Of a DNA stretch of 64,000 nucleotides, positions 24,889 through 33,520 are shown piece by piece. A model generated the notes under the pieces. The model did not search any database and was not told where the DNA came from. It saw only the letters and a list, made by a program, of their open reading frames with translations. The DNA comes from Anaerolineae bacterium (GTDB lineage Bacteria > Chloroflexota > Anaerolineae > B4-G1 > SLSP01), in assembly GCA_026645815.1 (NCBI GenBank), contig JAPKMR010000016.1:1-64000 (forward strand). The letters are read 5' to 3'. The stretch's first letter is position 1, and every line of letters starts with the position of its first letter. Position numbers and translations under genes: made by a program.

Positions 24889-26151
24889 TCAGGCGCGTGC
24901 TTTACGGTTCAGCAGCTCACCTCGCAGGCGTTTCCAATCTAGCGTGGCATCGGAGAGTAGGGTGTCCGCGCGGAAAAAGCGGGCGGCGAGCACCACCAGC
25001 CCATAGGCGGTTGCTGCTAACAAAGCCAGGCTCAGCACAATCTGCCAGAGCGGCACAGTGGTGGTGACCATCCGTGTGATCATTGCCATGGGTGCGCTGA
25101 GTGGGAACAGGCTGAAAAAGGTTGCCATTGTGCCGTTGGGCGCCTGAATGAAGGCGGATTGGAACCACAGCGGCAGCATGAGGGGCAGCAGGATGATAAA
25201 GGTGAACTGACTTCCCTCGCGGGCGGTCGGAGCGAGTGCGCCAATGGCGCCAAGCATCGCTGCATAGACCAGAAAGCCCAGCAGGAAGAAAGCGATAGCC
25301 CATCCAATGAAACCCGGTGGCAGAATGACGGCATCTGCCGCCAGGTCCAGCAGGGCGCGATTTCGTTCGAGCGTGAATAGGCTCCCACCTAACCAGATGC
25401 CCATCTGCACCAGGGCTACAAGCCCCAAACCCACGATTTTTCCCAACATCAACTCGCGAGGGCGCAGGCTTAGGAGCAACACCTCTGCCACACGGTTCTC
25501 CTTTTCTCTGGAGACGCTCTGAAGCATAAACCCTCCGGTCATGGTGAGCACGAAGAAGAAAATAAAGAGCACGGCGTAGGGGATGATAAACCCGGCAAAC
25601 GTATCATAACCGCCGAGTTCGCGATCATCCTGGGGCGCCAGCATGCGCTCGTTGATGGTGGGCAGTGGGTCTAGCAGCAGCGCGGGTGTCTGTGCCTTGA
25701 TAGCCAGGTTGTAGGAAAGCAGGATGCTGAGCAGGTCCGTGGTGCCGAAACGGGTGAAGGGCTTGAGCTCCGGTTCCACTGAGAGCAGCTCGCCTGTGAC
25801 GGTGTAATCCATTGGGATAACGTAATAGCGCTGCAATTCACCGCGCTCGAGTGCAGTCTGGGCAACCGCTTCGCTCTCGAATTTCTGGAGCATCTGATTG
25901 GGGAAGCCCTGGGGGAATTCCTGAATCAACCCGGCTTGATCTACATAGCCGATGGTGATTGCCTGGGCTTGCGGCGCGCCATTGAGCAACGCACTATCGT
26001 CTTCGGTTTCGAACATGCGATTCACGACCAACTGTGAGCCAACAGTGAACCCCATGATTACCAGAGGGAGGAGAAAGGTGGTAATCCAGAATGAGGGTTT
26101 GCCCAGGGTGTTGGCAATTTCTTGTTTAATAACCAGTAGAATGTTACGCAT
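24889..26151 (-). CDS. ABC-2 type permease (NatB-like), second
   Basis: A 420-residue membrane protein: one N-terminal helix (about 25-45), an extracytoplasmic domain of about 150 residues, then five to six C-terminal helices. This topology is that of NatB-type ABC-2 permeases. ATG 26151 (MRNILLVIKQEI) begins the fold and lies 2 bases beyond the stop of the preceding permease; the long open frame upstream is the shadow of that gene. It forms a probable heterodimer with the 26154-27374 product and is energised by the ATPase at 27380. Confidence 0.85.
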   Translation of the reverse strand: MRNILLVIKQEIANTLGKPSFWITTFLLPLVIMGFTVGSQLVVNRMFETEDDSALLNGAPQAQAITIGYVDQAGLIQEFPQGFPNQMLQKFESEAVAQTALERGELQRYYVIPMDYTVTGELLSVEPELKPFTRFGTTDLLSILLSYNLAIKAQTPALLLDPLPTINERMLAPQDDRELGGYDTFAGFIIPYAVLFIFFFVLTMTGGFMLQSVSREKENRVAEVLLLSLRPRELMLGKIVGLGLVALVQMGIWLGGSLFTLERNRALLDLAADAVILPPGFIGWAIAFFLLGFLVYAAMLGAIGALAPTAREGSQFTFIILLPLMLPLWFQSAFIQAPNGTMATFFSLFPLSAPMAMITRMVTTTVPLWQIVLSLALLAATAYGLVVLAARFFRADTLLSDATLDWKRLRGELLNRKARA

Positions 26152-26153
26152 AG

Positions 26154-27374
26154 CTAGACTCCCTGATGGCTTTGCCGGAGCGCGACGAGGATGCCCTTGA
26201 GGGTGAGGGGTTGCCCATAGTGCAACATGCCCAGGCGGAACACCTGCGCGGCAAAGCGGATACTGATCCACGCTGAGCCGACAAGTAAGGTCCAACTGAC
26301 AATGAGTTGCCAGGTGGGGATAGTTGTGAATCCCCAGCGCAACAGCATGGTAATAAACGATGTGGTTGGGAACAGGCTCAACCCCACCGTGAAGGGATGA
26401 TTGGGATTGCCCAGAATCACCATGAGGAAGAACATCGGGAAGGTGAATGCCAGGTTGAGGATACCCGAAATTTGCTGTCCCTGCCGGACTTCGCTCACAG
26501 TGGCTCCAATGGCGATCATCATGCCGGAGATGAGCGCCAACGAGGGCAGGAAGTATAGCACCCCGACGACGACCATGCTCCACGGAACCGTGATTTTGGG
26601 AAAGTCGGCGATGAACAGCGGCGCGACCACCAGACCGATAGCCAGGGTGAGTCCCCAAAGCCCGATTTGAGTCAGCACCACGCCGAGTAATCCCAGCGCC
26701 TTGCCACCCATCAGCTGCTCGGGCGAGAGCGAGGTCATCAACACTTCCATCGTGCGGTTCTCTTTCTCATCGGCTACCGCCTGGAGCATGTACCCACCGA
26801 TACTCATCACGCTGATAAAGAACAGGACCGCAGCGACAATGGGGAAGAGTGCGCTAATGAAATCTGCATCATTGGCTTGTCGTTTGCCGTCCACGGTGCG
26901 CAGCGAGAGATTCGCGCCTTCGTAGAGCCGCTGGGCTTCCGCTTCGGGCAACTGGCGCACCAGGTTGGCGTGCATAAAATCCCAGAAATCGCTGCGCCCT
27001 CGATCGCTCATGGGGCTATCCAGCGTCACGCGCTCGACTGCGGGAGCGCTGAAATAATCTGTTGGAATCACGTAATAGCCCTGTAAGTCGCCGGATTCCA
27101 GAGCCGTCAGCGCGGCAGTCTCATCCTCGTAAGGGATGATTTCCACATAGTGCTTGGTATCTTGTCCAATAGCTTCCAGCGCATCGGGTCGCAGAATGCC
27201 GGCATGATCCACATAACCCACGGCGCGACCGTCTTCACTGAAAACAGTGATGAGCACAATGACCACCATCAAACCGATGAAGAGGATTGGAATACCCAAC
27301 GTGGAGATGAGGAAGGACTTCTTCCCCGCAATGCGCTGGTATTCTTGTTTTGCTACCAACCAGACCTTTGCCAT
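26154..27374 (-). CDS. ABC-2 type permease (NatB-like), first
   Basis: A 406-residue membrane protein with the same layout as its neighbour: N-terminal helix (about 22-44), an extracytoplasmic domain (about 45-175), and six C-terminal helices. The shared sequence ADEKENRTMEVLMTSLSPEQLMGGK (about 216-240) corresponds to VSREKENRVAEVLLLSLRPRELMLGK in the other permease, showing they are paralogues. ATG 27374 lies 5 bases after the ATPase stop. Substrate is unknown; NatAB homologues export sodium or peptides. Confidence 0.85.
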   Translation of the reverse strand: MAKVWLVAKQEYQRIAGKKSFLISTLGIPILFIGLMVVIVLITVFSEDGRAVGYVDHAGILRPDALEAIGQDTKHYVEIIPYEDETAALTALESGDLQGYYVIPTDYFSAPAVERVTLDSPMSDRGRSDFWDFMHANLVRQLPEAEAQRLYEGANLSLRTVDGKRQANDADFISALFPIVAAVLFFISVMSIGGYMLQAVADEKENRTMEVLMTSLSPEQLMGGKALGLLGVVLTQIGLWGLTLAIGLVVAPLFIADFPKITVPWSMVVVGVLYFLPSLALISGMMIAIGATVSEVRQGQQISGILNLAFTFPMFFLMVILGNPNHPFTVGLSLFPTTSFITMLLRWGFTTIPTWQLIVSWTLLVGSAWISIRFAAQVFRLGMLHYGQPLTLKGILVALRQSHQGV

Positions 27375-27379
27375 GGCAC

Positions 27380-28294
27380 TTACTCCTCACCGGCTGTCGC
27401 GCCGCCCTTCACCACAGTGACAAAGATATCATCCAAGGAGGGTTCGGCGATTTCAAAGCGCTCGATTTTGACATCCTCGCGTAATGCTAGCGAGCGCAAC
27501 ACTTCCTGCGGGCTGACGCCAACCTCCAGTGCCAGGTGCCAGTCGCCGTTCTGCTGCCGTGCTTCCAGGACCCCTGGTATGTCGGTGAATGACCCTTGCC
27601 CGGTGAGGGTAACGGCATTACCGGCAAATTGCCGCCGAATCTGGTCTACTGCACCGTAGAGTACCGCTTCGCCATTGTCTATGAGGACGATACGGCTACA
27701 CAACGCTTCAACCTGGTGCATTTGGTGCGTGGACATGATGATAGCTTTGCCCGCTTGCCGCTGCTCTTCAATAATGTCCTTCACCAGTCGCGTATTCACC
27801 GGGTCGAGTCCGGAGAAGGGTTCATCCACGATAATGAGATCTGGGTCGTGGAGCAGCGTGGCAATCAACTGCGCTTTTTGTTGCATACCCTTGCTGAGTT
27901 CCTGGACCTTCTTCTGCCGGTGCTCGTAGAGATCGAAGCGCTTTAACCAGGTTTCCAGCCTTTGACGGGCGGTGGCTTCATCCAGCCCCTTGAGGGTCGC
28001 CAGATAGATCAACGTTGGCTCCAGCTTGATATCTTTGTAGAGACCTCGCTCTTCTGGCAGATAGCCGATACGGCGTTTGGCCTCTTCGGTCAGTTTGCCG
28101 TCGAAGAGGGTGATGTTGCCGCCATCAGGGCGGAAGATATCCAGCATCACGCGGATGGTCGTCGTTTTTCCGGCGCCATTGGGGCCGAGTAAGCCGAAGA
28201 TTTCGCCAGGGAAAACCTCAAAGCTGACATCTTTTACCGCTTTAACCGGCCCAAAGGATTTGCTGATGTGTGAGATACTGACGGTTGGATTCAT
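27380..28294 (-). CDS. ABC transporter ATP-binding protein (NatA-like)
   Basis: A 304-residue cytoplasmic ATPase. Walker A is GPNGAGKTTT (about 37-46), the signature is LSKGMQQKAQ and Walker B is LIIVDEPFSGLDP, followed by STHQMHQ. The C-terminal 75 residues form the extra domain typical of DUF4162-containing NatA-type proteins. AGGAG precedes ATG 28294. It is the first gene of a three-gene exporter operon with a promoter near 28487-28515. Confidence 0.92.
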   Translation of the reverse strand: MNPTVSISHISKSFGPVKAVKDVSFEVFPGEIFGLLGPNGAGKTTTIRVMLDIFRPDGGNITLFDGKLTEEAKRRIGYLPEERGLYKDIKLEPTLIYLATLKGLDEATARQRLETWLKRFDLYEHRQKKVQELSKGMQQKAQLIATLLHDPDLIIVDEPFSGLDPVNTRLVKDIIEEQRQAGKAIIMSTHQMHQVEALCSRIVLIDNGEAVLYGAVDQIRRQFAGNAVTLTGQGSFTDIPGVLEARQQNGDWHLALEVGVSPQEVLRSLALREDVKIERFEIAEPSLDDIFVTVVKGGATAGEE

Positions 28295-28425
28295 AGTGAT
28301 TACTCCTGTTTATCAATCGTCTGGTTGTTTTGGCGCTTCATGCCTGGTGATTCACCTGATCGCTGGCTTGAAGACCAAACTCCCATGACTAAACTCATAA
28401 AAGACCCTCATAGGGGTTGCCACGC

Positions 28426-28465
28426 CTCGATCAGATTTTGCTCCACGACTTGTCGCCTGATCGAG
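28426..28465 (-). promoter_or_regulatory. Inverted repeat in the leader of the NatAB-like operon
   Basis: CTCGATCAG (28426-28434) and CTGATCGAG (28457-28465) are perfect 9-bp inverted arms with a 22-nt loop. A second hairpin, CTGGACTTG/CAAGTCCAG with loop TACC (28532-28553), lies upstream of the putative promoter. They may be a leader structure or operators. The 28295-28701 interval otherwise contains no gene I can support. Confidence 0.45.
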
Positions 28466-28486
28466 AGCGCCACAACCGATGATTAT

Positions 28487-28515
28487 ACTATACCTCTATT
28501 GCCTGGTGGTGAAAA
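28487..28515 (-). promoter_or_regulatory. Putative promoter of the NatAB-like operon
   Basis: On the minus strand: TTTTCA (28510-28515), a 17-bp spacer and TATAGT (28487-28492); an overlapping TATAAT lies at 28482-28487. The leader to ATG 28294 would be about 185 bases and includes the inverted repeat at 28426-28465. Confidence 0.5.
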
Positions 28516-28701
28516 CTATCTTAAGTCGTATCTGGACTTGTACCCAAGTCCAGTATTGTGTGATTGTTCAGGGATTTCTCGAGCGTCGCGATGAGGTCAA
28601 TCAAGGCGGGCACTGATTGAGCGTGTTGCACGCGCGTTTTTAGCTTCCCGGATTGTCGAAACCTTGTGGGCGGCTACCTCAAGTCTGGAGATTGGGGTCC
28701 A

Positions 28702-29979
28702 TTACTTCGCCGCCGCATCACCCGCCAGGTAGCCCGAGCTAAAGGCAGCTTGCAGGTTGTAGCCGCCGGTATCGGCGGCGAGGTCGAGCACTTCGCCGGC
28801 AAGGTATAATCCTGCGATGAGCCGTGAGGCAAAACTGATGGGGTCCACTTCTTTCAATGCGATTCCACCAGCGGTCACCATCCCTGCTGCCAAGGGCAGG
28901 GCGCCGGTGATGCGCCAGCGGAAATTCTTGAGCAGTGTCGCCAATCCGTCCCGTTCCTCTGCGCGGATTGTGTGTACTGGTCGCTCGGTTCCAATCGGGC
29001 TGAACTTGGCGAGTTCATCTGCCAGCGTGCTCGGAACCCACCCGCGCAGCAGATGGGGCAGCTTGCGCTGCGGAGTCTGCTCGAACTCCCGTTGCAACCG
29101 GGCGCAGATCTCTTCATGTCGCATTCCGGGCTTGAGATCGAGCGCCAGCATGACCGTTTTGCCCGCGCGAACAGCATCCACTGCTGCCAGTGATAGGCTG
29201 AGTACCAGTGGTCCGGAGAGGCCAAAGTGCGTAAAAAGCACCTCGCCGGTCGGCGGCAGAGGCCAGGGAGGCGAAATGACCTTTTCTTTTCCGGCGCCCG
29301 TCGGCTCCAGGAGGGTACACGTGACGTTCCGCAGGCTCACTCCCTGCAACGCTTTCGCACGGGCTTTCTCTGCCACGGTGAGGGGGACGAGCGCGGGACG
29401 CAACGGGATCAGACTATGCCCGAGGTCGCGTGCCATAATATAGCCGTCGCCTGTGGAACCGGTACTGGTCCAGGAGGCGCCCCCGGTTGCCAGAATCACC
29501 GCATCGGCAGCGAGCGTTTCACCCCCTGCCATGCGCACCCCCGTGACGCTGCCCTGGTCTACAAGAATCTGCTGGACCGCGGCCCGATACCGAATCACGG
29601 CGCCACGCTCTGTCGCATAGCGCAGTAGCGCATCGCGAACATCGGCAGCACGCCCCGAAGCGGGGAAAAGGCGCCCGCCGCGTTCGACCTGCGTCTCCAC
29701 CCCATAGCGTTGTAACAGCGCCAGCAATTCCTCTCGAAAGAAGCGATGGAAGGCATTACGCAGAAAGGCGCCATTGCGCCCATAAGCTGTGAGAAAGGCC
29801 TCCAGCGGTGCAGCGTTGGTGACATTGCAGCGCTGCTGCCCGCTCACAAGAATCTTCTTGCCTGCTTCTTCCATCTTCTCCAGCAGCAGCACCTGCGCTC
29901 CGAGCTCGGCAGCACGTCCGGCAGCGATCAACCCCGCTGCTCCCGCGCCGATGACGATGACCTCGCGCCGGGATTTCAT
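28702..29979 (-). CDS. BaiN/HI0933-type NAD(P)/FAD-dependent oxidoreductase
   Basis: A 425-residue flavoprotein. The dinucleotide-binding motif GAGAAGLIAAGRAAELG lies at residues 12-28 and the family signature GKKILVSGQQRCNVTNA at about 41-57. Later motifs ATGGASWTSTGSTGDGY and the C-terminal GLYLAGEVLDLAADTGGYN (the second FAD contact) are intact. Members reduce or oxidise unsaturated substrates; in gut bacteria BaiN acts on bile-acid intermediates, but most members are uncharacterised. The start overlaps the cupin stop by 4 bases. Confidence 0.9.
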   Translation of the reverse strand: MKSRREVIVIGAGAAGLIAAGRAAELGAQVLLLEKMEEAGKKILVSGQQRCNVTNAAPLEAFLTAYGRNGAFLRNAFHRFFREELLALLQRYGVETQVERGGRLFPASGRAADVRDALLRYATERGAVIRYRAAVQQILVDQGSVTGVRMAGGETLAADAVILATGGASWTSTGSTGDGYIMARDLGHSLIPLRPALVPLTVAEKARAKALQGVSLRNVTCTLLEPTGAGKEKVISPPWPLPPTGEVLFTHFGLSGPLVLSLSLAAVDAVRAGKTVMLALDLKPGMRHEEICARLQREFEQTPQRKLPHLLRGWVPSTLADELAKFSPIGTERPVHTIRAEERDGLATLLKNFRWRITGALPLAAGMVTAGGIALKEVDPISFASRLIAGLYLAGEVLDLAADTGGYNLQAAFSSGYLAGDAAAK

Positions 29980-30521
29980 GCGCCGCGCAATCCCAATACC
30001 AACAACCGCAGCTCGGCAGTGTTGGAAGTGTTTTCTACGCGGTGATGTTCACCGGCATGAATGAGGACTGTATCGCCGGGACGCAGTACGCGCGCCAATA
30101 CCGGACTGCCCGCTGTAGGGCGATGATGCAACTGCCCCTCACCCGCGATGACATAGAGCACTTCATCCATCTCGGCATGGGCTTGCATGCCGCTTGCCGC
30201 TTGGGGCGCCAGTACCGTGTCGTGCAAGAAAACGAAAGTCGCCCCTGCGAGCAAGCCTTCGGCTGTGCCCGCCTCCTCGCTAAAGAGCCAGCGCACGGTC
30301 GTCTCGCCGTTTCCCTGCCAGGGAGGCGGCATCTCTGGGGCTGGGTTTGCGGGCTTATAGCGTACCCGCTTGATGTGGGCTGCGCGCTTGAAGAGCACCC
30401 CGGAGGTGCGGTCATAAGGTGCGCGGTTGATATTGGCATGGGCGTTAGCGCGATGGAAATCCTCGGCAGGTATCGCCGCGGGTTCCCATGCTGTTGGTTC
30501 AGTTTCGTCTTCTTTGTGCAT
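29976..30521 (-). CDS. Cupin domain protein
   Basis: A 181-residue protein. The C-terminal half is a cupin_2 beta barrel: HAEMDEVLYVIAGEGQLHH supplies the first metal-binding motif (H-x5-E-like with His and Glu) and GDTVLIHAGEHHRVENTS the second (GxxxxxxAGxxH). The N-terminal 80 residues are unlike known domains. It overlaps the BaiN-like gene by 4 bases and is probably co-translated; it may be a metal-dependent enzyme or a sugar/ligand sensor. Confidence 0.8.
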   Translation of the reverse strand: MHKEDETEPTAWEPAAIPAEDFHRANAHANINRAPYDRTSGVLFKRAAHIKRVRYKPANPAPEMPPPWQGNGETTVRWLFSEEAGTAEGLLAGATFVFLHDTVLAPQAASGMQAHAEMDEVLYVIAGEGQLHHRPTAGSPVLARVLRPGDTVLIHAGEHHRVENTSNTAELRLLVLGLRGA

Positions 30522-30533
30522 TGTGCTATATCC

Positions 30534-33041
30534 TTAGGCAGCGCTATCCAACCAATTGAGCAGAGCCTCATAGGCAAAGGCGTCGGCTTTGGACTCAACA
30601 AAATGGCTCACATCCGGGCGCTCTACTTGAAGTTGCGCGCCCAGGGTCTGAATGACCTCGATATCGCATTCGATGGCAGCTTGCCGCAAGGCATCCAGCC
30701 ATGTTTGCGATAGTCCCTCCAAAGCGGGGGGCGCTGTCGCGGGCTGATTCCCTTGTTGCTCGTTGGGGCGAATCTTAACCGTGCTGCACGTATTAAAGGG
30801 GTCTGCTGCAGCTGGCAACACGAAATAGAAGGTGCTGCCTTCTCCTGGCGTGCTTTCGACGCCAACTTGCCCTCCCAGGCGCTCAATGATGCGCTGGACG
30901 ATGGAAAGCCCCAATCCGTGCCCCTGCACGCGAACCTGATCGAGCCTGGTGAAGGGCACAAATAACTGGGCTTGCGCCTCCTCGGAGAGACCCTGCCCGT
31001 TATCGCGCACCCAGAACCGTATTTGCGCCTCATTGGCGCGAATCTCGCCCTGTCCTCGTGGTTGCTCCCAATTCCAACCAATTTCGACGCGCGGTGCGAT
31101 GCCCTTCTCGGGTTGCCCTCCGTATTTGAGAGCATTGCTGAGGTAATTAGCCCACACCTCCTCGATCCAGGGCGCATAGCCGAGCGCCTGAGGCCAGGGA
31201 TTCTCATCCTGGGGCACCAGGATAGCATTGTGTTGCGCGATTTGGTCGAGCAAGCGTTGCTTTGCCTGTTCAACGACCTCCGGCATGTTCACCGGCGCCG
31301 CCGTGACCGTTTGCTTGCGCAAGCCGCTCAACAGCATGAGTTCCTCGATAATAACATTGAGTTTCTTGCCTGTCTGTGCTAAAACCTGCAGCGCGGACTG
31401 GCGCTGCGCATCGGTGAGGGGTGTCTGTTCATCTCTCAGTAGATCGGCGTAGCCTATGATCAGCCCGATAGGATTCTTGAGGTCATGCGCCACGGTATGA
31501 GCAAAGGCATCCAGGTCCGCATTCTGGGCGGCGAGTTGTTCTGCGTATTGACGGAGGGCTTCTTCACTCTTGCGCAGGGCCTCTTCAGCCTGTTTGCGCG
31601 CGGTGATATCATCTTTTACGGCGATGAAGTGTGTGATATGCCCGTTGCGATCCTTGACCGGCGAGATGGTGGCTGCTTCATAGTAAAGGCTGCCATCTTT
31701 CTTGCGATTGATAATTTCCCCTTGCCAGGTATCGCCGCGGCGAATCGTCGTCCAGAGATCATGGTACAGCTCTTGACCGTGGTATCCGGATTTGAGAATG
31801 CGTGGATTTTGTCCCAGGGCCTCCTCGGCAGTATAACCGGTGATGTGCGTGAAAGCGGGGTTCACGTACTCGATGATTCCTTGTGCGTTTGTCATCACGA
31901 TAGTGCTGGCGCTTTGCTCGAGCGCGCGCGTGAGCTTGCGCAGCTCCAGGTTCTGCGCTTCCAGCTGTTGCCGGTATTCCTGTAGTTGTGCCTCAATTCG
32001 CTTGCGCCGGCTGATGTTACGGGCGATGGTTTGCAAGGCGGGGCTTCCATGGTAGTCCAAGCGCGAAGTTGTGACTTCAACATCAACAAATGTGCCATCG
32101 AGGCACAGTAGTCTTTCTTCCAATAACGGTGCGGTTTTATCTTTAGTCAGCGTTTCTGTGATACGTTTTGCTGCCAATGCCCGCTGGTCAGGGTGGACGA
32201 ATTCAAGCACCTCGTGACCCAACAAATCTTGTGGCGTGGTTGCCTTGAGCATTTCTATGGCGGCTGAGTTGACGAAACTGATTTTGCCATCCTGGTAGAC
32301 CACAACGGCTTCAGGTGAAAGCTCTACCAATTGCCGGTAGCGATCTTCACTCTCCTGGAGTGCCGATTGTTGTTCTCCATTCTCCAGAAACAGCCGTTGA
32401 TTGATTGTCAGGAAGATCAGGAACGTCAAGGCGAAAACAAGCACCTGGTAGCTTATATTGGTGAACAGGTCTACTGGTCCCTGTTCGGCAAAAAAGTCAC
32501 CTTGTGGCAGCAGAATGATATTGCTGATGATGCGCACGCTACTGATCACACAGTAACCGGCAAAAACGACCATGAGCCATCTGGCGGCAGAGGTGGTTTT
32601 TGTCTTTGGGTTGTTCATCATCCAAATACATTGTGCGAAGACAAGCAGAATTGCCACAGCGTTGTTGATATTCCGCACCGCCAGATTGGATTCGACGAAC
32701 GTGAAATAGGCATGCACGGCGAAAAAAACCGCCAGCAGTGCGATTTTCCGTGCTCGATGATGGGGCAACTCAAAGAAGTGCTCTAGACCCACGCAGAACA
32801 GAACCGTTCCCCCGACGATGAGCGCGTTGCTGATCATGATGGACAATTCTGTTGGTATTGGACCAGGGCTGCGCAGGGCAAAGAACAACAGGGCAATCCC
32901 CTGCATAGCGAAATCGGCAACCCAAAAGCCCACGCCCCTAAAGCGGTGACGGTTTTGCCACCAGAAGAGTGCCATCATGACGGCGCACAGAGCGTAGCCG
33001 ATTGCCTGGTTGAACATGAGAGTGCGTAGATCTAGATTCAT
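30534..33041 (-). CDS. Membrane PAS-domain sensor histidine kinase
   Basis: An 835-residue kinase. The N-terminal 230 residues contain about seven membrane helices. Two PAS domains follow (about 245-365 and 375-500, the second with GYTAEEALGQNPRILKSG and a PAC motif), then a HisKA helix with the phospho-accepting His in FAHTVAHDLKNPIG, and a HATPase domain (WANYLSNALKYG, DNGQGL, GHGLGLSIV). A C-terminal helical tail of about 75 residues after the ATPase resembles the tails of cyanobacterial kinases. ATG 33041 is chosen because of GAAGG upstream and homology; 33068 is an alternative. No response regulator gene is adjacent. Confidence 0.87.
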   Translation of the reverse strand: MNLDLRTLMFNQAIGYALCAVMMALFWWQNRHRFRGVGFWVADFAMQGIALLFFALRSPGPIPTELSIMISNALIVGGTVLFCVGLEHFFELPHHRARKIALLAVFFAVHAYFTFVESNLAVRNINNAVAILLVFAQCIWMMNNPKTKTTSAARWLMVVFAGYCVISSVRIISNIILLPQGDFFAEQGPVDLFTNISYQVLVFALTFLIFLTINQRLFLENGEQQSALQESEDRYRQLVELSPEAVVVYQDGKISFVNSAAIEMLKATTPQDLLGHEVLEFVHPDQRALAAKRITETLTKDKTAPLLEERLLCLDGTFVDVEVTTSRLDYHGSPALQTIARNISRRKRIEAQLQEYRQQLEAQNLELRKLTRALEQSASTIVMTNAQGIIEYVNPAFTHITGYTAEEALGQNPRILKSGYHGQELYHDLWTTIRRGDTWQGEIINRKKDGSLYYEAATISPVKDRNGHITHFIAVKDDITARKQAEEALRKSEEALRQYAEQLAAQNADLDAFAHTVAHDLKNPIGLIIGYADLLRDEQTPLTDAQRQSALQVLAQTGKKLNVIIEELMLLSGLRKQTVTAAPVNMPEVVEQAKQRLLDQIAQHNAILVPQDENPWPQALGYAPWIEEVWANYLSNALKYGGQPEKGIAPRVEIGWNWEQPRGQGEIRANEAQIRFWVRDNGQGLSEEAQAQLFVPFTRLDQVRVQGHGLGLSIVQRIIERLGGQVGVESTPGEGSTFYFVLPAAADPFNTCSTVKIRPNEQQGNQPATAPPALEGLSQTWLDALRQAAIECDIEVIQTLGAQLQVERPDVSHFVESKADAFAYEALLNWLDSAA

Positions 33042-33048
33042 ACCTTCG

Positions 33049-33077
33049 AGTATAACTTGTTTCGCCATAAACGGCAA
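33049..33077 (-). promoter_or_regulatory. Promoter of the histidine kinase gene, nearly leaderless
   Basis: On the minus strand: TTGCCG (33072-33077), a 17-bp spacer and TATACT (33049-33054). The expected start is at about 33042, next to ATG 33041, so the mRNA may be leaderless. Confidence 0.6.
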
Positions 33078-33151
33078 TTGGGGTTATGGGTATAGGACAA
33101 AGTATTGGCGCTAAAAACACTAACAAGACCTTCTGCACCTTCCCTCTGTGA

Positions 33152-33198
33152 GGGTGATTTTCGTGGACGGGGCTGCACCCCGTCCACGAAAATCACCC
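33152..33198. repeat. Palindromic repeat (copy 7)
   Basis: Perfect 21-bp arms (33152-33172 and 33178-33198) surround CTGCA; the central triplet is TGC, i.e. GCA on the minus strand. It lies in the 33042-33520 gap between the divergent kinase and smc genes, which otherwise holds only the promoters. Confidence 0.8.
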
Positions 33199-33328
33199 AA
33201 CAATCTGCCTCTGTGCGTCGTCCGCGCGCCAAAGTGTCTAAACGCAAGCGTCTCACCAAGCCAACCTTTGAACTTCCCGGGAATTTTCCTATATCCGAAT
33301 CGTTACCTTCATTATTCTCTGCTCGTGT

Positions 33329-33334
33329 TATAAT
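33329..33334 (+). promoter_or_regulatory. Putative -10 box upstream of smc
   Basis: A perfect TATAAT lies 187 bases upstream of the smc ATG. No good -35 is visible (best CTTCAT, 33307-33312), so the leader would be long. I found no known structured element in it. Confidence 0.4.
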
Positions 33335-33520
33335 GAGAGCGTGCAAGGTGCGCCGGGCTTTCGAAGCAGGTTGCTGACCGGAATTGCGCTATGCCCCTTA
33401 CGCAATATCTGAAGCGGGAGCAAGGCATTCGGTCCACAACGAGCCTCACCGAGGGTGCAGAAGCCTGTTGAACTGCTACGAATGTCCTGTGCCTTGCGAT
33501 CTTTGTATCTGGGAGTGTGC